Shown here piece after piece: positions 60,706 through 64,000 of a stretch of 64,000 bases of DNA. Source of the DNA: Salinisphaeraceae bacterium (lineage in GTDB: Bacteria > Pseudomonadota > Gammaproteobacteria > Nevskiales > Salinisphaeraceae). Made by a program: the position numbers and the translations under genes. The stretch covers positions 48,672 through 112,671 of the forward strand of contig NYTH01000039.1 of assembly GCA_002683405.1 (NCBI GenBank), read 5' to 3'. Positions within the stretch are counted from its first letter, which is position 1; each line of letters opens with the position of its first letter. The notes under the pieces are model-generated. The model saw only the letters and a program-made list of their open reading frames with translations, was not told where the DNA came from and did no database searches.

Positions 60706-61635
60706 TCAGAAGACTTCGCGGCTGTGGGCGATCAGCCGGGTGCGGCCGCCCTCGGCGCGCTGGAACAGGCTGCGATAGCGAATGCGCCCCCGGTCGACCA
60801 CCACCTGGCCCGCCGCGAGAAAATAGCTGCTGGTGGTGGTCAGGTTGGCGGCGTTGATGTCCAGCCCGGCCAGCGCGTCTTCCTGCAGAAAGGCCTGCAC
60901 GCTCTGCCAGGGCGTTTCCATGCGGATTTCCGCCAGCCGCTCCACCGCGCCCAGATCAAGCTGCTCGTGCAGGCTGGCCAGCACCGGCAGGGGCGCGGTG
61001 TTGACGTTGATCGCCGTGGCGGCGGGCAGCGCCGTGACGTACTGCGCCAGCGCAGCGTAGAACTCGGGGGTCATTTCCGCCACCAGCCGCAGCTCGCTGG
61101 GGCTGGCCATGGGCCGGTTGGCGGCGCGGTAGGGGGGCGTCTGGCCGAGATAGAAATTGTCCTCGGCGCCGTCGGGCAGGGTGACGTTGATGTCGGTGTC
61201 GATCCAGTCACGGGTTGCCTGGGCGATCCGGTTGGCGGTGACGATATCCGCCTCGGTCACCAGTTCGACCAGCCGCGCAAAGTGCTGCATGGCCACGTCG
61301 CCCTGCATCAGGCTGTTCAGGTTGAACAGCCCCTGCTGGTCGATCAGCCGGCCGCTGATGGCGCCGCCGTCTATGGGCAGATAGTCGACCGGGGTGGCCC
61401 AGGCTTCGTCGAGCGAGTCGATTTCGCTGTTTTCGGCGTCCAGCCGGAGAATCTGCGTGACCCAGTTTTCCACGCCCACGCTGTACCAGTAGGCCTGCTG
61501 GGCCAGCCAGACGTTGCCGCTGCGGTGCAGCGAGACGTTCATCCGCGTAAGCATGGCCACGCCGGTCACCGTGAGGATGGACAGTATGAGCAGCACCGTG
61601 ATCAGCGCCACGCCCTGTTGCCGGGGGCAACGCAC
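60706..61635 (-). CDS. gspK: Type II secretion system minor pseudopilin GspK
   Basis: Large minor pseudopilin that caps the pseudopilus tip with GspI and GspJ. 309 aa from GTG 61635, one base after the gspJ stop; a longer frame from 61677 overlaps gspJ. The prepilin motif QQGVALITVLLILSILTV has Thr at mature position 5 instead of Glu, as is usual for GspK. The alpha domain inserted in the middle (IDGGAISGRLIDQQGLFNLN; MTPEFYAALAQYVTALP; NVNTAPLPVLASL) is diagnostic. Confidence 0.94.
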   Translation of the reverse strand: MRCPRQQGVALITVLLILSILTVTGVAMLTRMNVSLHRSGNVWLAQQAYWYSVGVENWVTQILRLDAENSEIDSLDEAWATPVDYLPIDGGAISGRLIDQQGLFNLNSLMQGDVAMQHFARLVELVTEADIVTANRIAQATRDWIDTDINVTLPDGAEDNFYLGQTPPYRAANRPMASPSELRLVAEMTPEFYAALAQYVTALPAATAINVNTAPLPVLASLHEQLDLGAVERLAEIRMETPWQSVQAFLQEDALAGLDINAANLTTTSSYFLAAGQVVVDRGRIRYRSLFQRAEGGRTRLIAHSREVF

Positions 61636-61636
61636 G

Positions 61637-62266
61637 TCAGCCGGCCTGCGTGGGACGGAACAGGAGGACCAGTTCACCCCAGTCGCCGGTCTCCAGCCGC
61701 AGTTCGATGAGCTGCGGCAGTTCGGTACTGCTGTTGCCCTGGGTGAGCTGGCCGCCGCCCTGCAGCGGTGGCCAGCTGTCCTGCCATTGTGCGTTGCTGT
61801 CCTGGTAGCGCCATTCCATGCTTTCCAGGTCTTCGAGAATCACGGTGTCCACCGGCACGCTGTCCTGGGCCTGGTCGAGCACGCGCCAGTGCAGGCGATG
61901 CAGGCGGTTTTCCTCGTCCAGCCGATAGGCGACGCGCTGCAGATGACTGCGCGGCTGCTGCAGGGGGTTGCGCCAGCCGTTGCGGGTGAACTGGATGGCG
62001 GCATCGCTGCCCGTGGGCGTGCCGAGCAGGGCGGGCTGGGCATCGCCAAAGCCGTCGCGGATGCTGCGCGGGGCGATCTGGTTCAGGTCGGTCTGCAGGA
62101 GATTCACCGCGGTCTGCATGCGGCGCGTGCGCTCCAGGCGTTCGTCGATATCCGCCTTGGCCTGCAGCACCTGGTTCAGGCCGACGTAGGCCATGGTCGA
62201 CATGATGGCGAAAATCGCCATGGCGATCAGCAGCTCGAGCAGGGTGAAGCCGCGCTGCCGGATCAT
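61637..62266 (-). CDS. gspJ: Type II secretion system minor pseudopilin GspJ
   Basis: 209 aa. The prepilin cleavage site is in MIRQRGFTLLELLIAMAIF, with Glu5 of the mature protein. The body carries the GspJ pattern MQTAVNLLQTDLNQIAPRS, RVAYRLDEENRLHRLHWRVLDQ and QLIELRLETGDWGE. The ATG overlaps the gspI stop by 4 nt. Processing needs the prepilin peptidase GspO/PilD, not in this window. Confidence 0.93.
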   Translation of the reverse strand: MIRQRGFTLLELLIAMAIFAIMSTMAYVGLNQVLQAKADIDERLERTRRMQTAVNLLQTDLNQIAPRSIRDGFGDAQPALLGTPTGSDAAIQFTRNGWRNPLQQPRSHLQRVAYRLDEENRLHRLHWRVLDQAQDSVPVDTVILEDLESMEWRYQDSNAQWQDSWPPLQGGGQLTQGNSSTELPQLIELRLETGDWGELVLLFRPTQAG

Positions 62267-62751
62267 GGGCGAACGCCCTCCGGCATATTGTTGCGAATGA
62301 CGCTATCCGCCGCTGAATCGCCGCCCGGGCCCGCGCGGACCCCGCCGGCGCCGGCGCCATTGCCCTCGCTGACATAGCCGGTCAGGCGGGCCAGCGGGTT
62401 GCTGTCCTCGTCGAGCGGCTCGTTTTCGCTCTGGATGGCGTACACGCTCACTTCGACCTTGCGCAGGAGCGGATCGGGGCTTTCGGTCACTTCGCTGCGC
62501 CAGCCCCACAGCTGTCCGCCATTTTCGGCCGTGCCTTCGTCGACGCCCTCGTCCGGCCAGGGCTGGATGAGCGTCATCTCGGTCAATCGGTTGCCGGCGA
62601 CCCAGGTAGCCAGGCTGCGCTGCTGCATGTAGTGGGCGTTATCGGCGTACTGGCTGGCGCCGGAGAGGAACACGCTCATGGCAATGGCCAGCGTCGCGAC
62701 CGCCACGAGGACCTCCACGAGCGTGAAACCGGTCTGGGCCGCCCGGCTCAC
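62263..62751 (-). CDS. gspI: Type II secretion system minor pseudopilin GspI
   Basis: 162 aa from GTG 62751, overlapping the gspH stop (GTGA). The prepilin motif is AAQTGFTLVEVLVAVATLAIA; the family block YMQQRSLATWVAGNRLTEM follows. The C-terminal 40 residues (GNGAGAGGVRAGPGGDSAAD) form a Gly/Ala-rich tail beyond the usual GspI fold of about 120 residues. Confidence 0.93.
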   Translation of the reverse strand: MSRAAQTGFTLVEVLVAVATLAIAMSVFLSGASQYADNAHYMQQRSLATWVAGNRLTEMTLIQPWPDEGVDEGTAENGGQLWGWRSEVTESPDPLLRKVEVSVYAIQSENEPLDEDSNPLARLTGYVSEGNGAGAGGVRAGPGGDSAADSVIRNNMPEGVRP

Positions 62752-63290
62752 AGCGATTCCTCGGTGTCGATATCCAGCTCGCCGGTCAGTTCGCCGCTGA
62801 GAATGTAGCTGCGATCTACCGTGTCGGCGCGGACCTGCAGTTCAAAGGGCAGCATCTCCCCGCTGGAGAGAAATAGCAACTCGGGTCGGGGACGCGACTC
62901 GTCCTCGGCGGCGGCCTTGGCATTCTCACGGAAGCCGGCGGCCTGCTCGTCCTCCGTCTGCAGCAGCCGCAGCTCGATGCGCGGCTTGAGCTCGTGCGGA
63001 CGCAGGGGGCTGCTTCGGTCGGTCATCGGGGTCCAGCCGTCGGCGTCGAGCCGAAGAAAACGGTACTGGGTACGCGCAAGATCCACGCCGATTTCGGTGC
63101 CGTAGAGCACGGCTTCTTCGGCCGCCAGTTCGAGCACCGAATGCAGCCGGCGGGCCTCGTTATCCAGGTTGTCGGCGTCCGGATTGCCGGTGGAGAGCAC
63201 CGTGAAGGCCACGATCACGCCGATGATGAACACCACGACGAGTATCTCGAGCAGGGTAAAACCCCGCTGGGCCGGCGGTCGGACAGGCAT
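62748..63290 (-). CDS. gspH: Type II secretion system pseudopilin GspH
   Basis: 180 aa from ATG 63290; a TTG at 63308 directly after the gspG stop is an alternative. The prepilin motif is QRGFTLLEILVVVFIIGVIV. The globular domain has RRLHSVLELAAEEAVLYGTEIG and a C-terminal strand pair (LPFELQVRADTVDRSYIL). It is thought to join the pseudopilus shaft to the GspI-J-K tip. Confidence 0.93.
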   Translation of the reverse strand: MPVRPPAQRGFTLLEILVVVFIIGVIVAFTVLSTGNPDADNLDNEARRLHSVLELAAEEAVLYGTEIGVDLARTQYRFLRLDADGWTPMTDRSSPLRPHELKPRIELRLLQTEDEQAAGFRENAKAAAEDESRPRPELLFLSSGEMLPFELQVRADTVDRSYILSGELTGELDIDTEESL

Positions 63291-63308
63291 GCGCTGGTTG
63301 GCGGGCAA

Positions 63309-63758
63309 TCAGGAACTCAGATCCCAGTTTCCGATATCCGCGTCCGGACCCTCGCCTCCGGGCCGGTCGTCGCGGCCCAGGCTGAACACGTCGATGTCGC
63401 CGTGCTCGCCGGGACTGCGGTAACGATAGGTGGCGCCCCAGGGATCCTGCGGCACCCGGTCCAGATAACCGCCCGATTTCCAGTTCTTGGGTTCGGGCTG
63501 AATGTTTGGTTTCTCGACCAGCGCCTTCAACCCCTGTTCGGTGGTCGGATACTGGAAATTGTCCAGCCGGTAGAGCTTCAGCGCGCTTTCGATTACGCGC
63601 ACATCCTGCTTGGCTTTTGCCAGTCGCGCCGTATCCGGCCGGTCCATGATCCGCGGCACCGCAACGGCTGCAAGAATGCCGAGGATGACCACGACCACCA
63701 TGATCTCGATGAGCGTGAAGCCCGATTGGCGGGCGTTCATAAACTTGATTGAAGACAT
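63309..63758 (-). CDS. gspG: Type II secretion system major pseudopilin GspG
   Basis: Main shaft subunit of the pseudopilus. 149 aa from ATG 63758, chosen because AGGAG lies about 10 nt upstream; ATG 63740 lacks a ribosome site. Prepilin motif QSGFTLIEIMVVVVILGILA, the GspG block LKLYRLDNFQYPTTEQGLKAL and the calcium-site region GGYLDRVPQDPWGATYRY, ending with GPDADIGNWDL. It is first in gspGHIJKLMN; gspC, D, E and F are not upstream, since a divergent gene starts there. Confidence 0.96.
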   Translation of the reverse strand: MSSIKFMNARQSGFTLIEIMVVVVILGILAAVAVPRIMDRPDTARLAKAKQDVRVIESALKLYRLDNFQYPTTEQGLKALVEKPNIQPEPKNWKSGGYLDRVPQDPWGATYRYRSPGEHGDIDVFSLGRDDRPGGEGPDADIGNWDLSS

Positions 63759-63825
63759 GGCTGACAGGCTCCTGAAACGGCTGTGATAGGGCGGCATTTT
63801 ATCAGACAGCATCGGCCGGGCAGGG

Positions 63826-63853
63826 TTGCAAGTGGCCGTGTTCGCGCTATTGT
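63826..63853 (+). promoter_or_regulatory. Weak promoter candidate for the right-edge lipoprotein gene
   Basis: TTGCAA (63826-63831), a 16-nt spacer and TATTGT (63848-63853) lie 34 nt before ATG 63888. Each box matches the sigma-70 consensus at four of six positions. Confidence 0.3.
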
Positions 63854-63887
63854 TGCGCAGGCGAAAAACGCGGCAGGGTGAGCAATC

Positions 63888-64000
63888 ATGATGACAGGAA
63901 TATGTCGATACACGCTGCTGGCGCTGGCGGTGCCCCTGTTGTCGGCCTGCGGCGGTGGTGGCGGCAGCAGCAGCGGCGGGTCGGTGGATCCCGGCGCGCC
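63888..64000 (+). CDS. Lipoprotein, N-terminal fragment (continues beyond window)
   Basis: ATG 63888 (or the adjacent ATG 63891) opens a frame to the window edge. It encodes a signal sequence (CRYTLLALAVPLLSAC) with a lipobox LSAC, followed by a Gly/Ser-rich stretch (CGGGGGSSSGGSVDPGA). Such GGGG-SSS linkers after the lipidated Cys are common in large surface lipoproteins. Only 37 residues are visible, so no function can be given. It is divergent from gspG; secretion by that system is possible but not shown. Confidence 0.75.
   Translation, partial: MMTGICRYTLLALAVPLLSACGGGGGSSSGGSVDPGA

Overview
The window is a dense, GC-rich (by eye about 63-65%) chromosomal segment of a Gammaproteobacterium. 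The evidence is the envelope cluster rseP-bamA-skp-lpxD-fabZ-lpxA-lpxB-rnhB-dnaE-accA-tilS, followed directly by pyrG-kdsA-eno-ftsB-truD and surE-pcm-yqaA-nlpD. Lipid A and Kdo genes, BamA and a type II secretion system mark a lipopolysaccharide-bearing diderm. The gene order and the suf-linked Rieske gene recall Xanthomonadales or Wenzhouxiangella-like lineages, but the species cannot be fixed from this sequence alone. The genes are mostly core and tightly packed, with many 1-11 nt overlaps (GTGA, ATGA, TTGA). No phage, CRISPR array, tRNA or rRNA was recognised.

Layout. 1-17848 (+): outer-membrane assembly and lipid A genes, replication (dnaE, rnhB), fatty-acid initiation (accA), tRNA modification (tilS), pyrG, kdsA and eno. 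17888-18148: first copy of a terminal-inverted-repeat element. 18185-24959: ftsB, truD, a TetR regulator, a glycosyltransferase-like gene, an Smr-domain gene on the minus strand, then surE-pcm-yqaA-nlpD. ispD and ispF, usually between ftsB and truD, are absent, and rpoS does not follow nlpD. 25105-32725: alaC, hom, thrC, recJ interrupted by an in-frame TAG, and an unrecognised 665-residue protein with a possible papain-like Gln/Cys/His/Asn set. 32723-33160: second, longer copy of the inverted-repeat element. 33241-34467: an ATP-grasp enzyme with its own terminator.

34756-34904 is a hairpin-rich block with no gene. 41645-34920 (minus) is a SUF Fe-S operon: Rrf2 regulator, sufB, sufC, sufD, sufS, a small membrane protein and a Rieske protein. 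Between sufB and sufC lies a tandem array of three units of about 245 bp. Each unit carries a palindromic CACAGAG-type repeat plus a copy of the first 15 codons of sufC, so two 18-codon mini-ORFs precede the real sufC. 41872-49606: two hotdog thioesterases, a DUF3293 gene, a 1450-residue histidine kinase with eight PAS-like units, mscL and two small unknowns. 49846-54242: single-chain pyruvate carboxylase and phosphate acetyltransferase. 54726-58129 (minus): pstSCAB without phoU. 58208-63758 (minus): gspGHIJKLMN without gspC-F. A lipoprotein gene starts at the right edge.

The most noteworthy points are the sufC 5'-end amplification, the recJ nonsense codon in an otherwise intact frame, the two related mobile-element-like repeats (one of which supplies the stop codon of the upstream gene), the uncharacterised cysteine-protease-like protein, and the hairpin-rich block. 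I did not find a clearly new multi-gene system.
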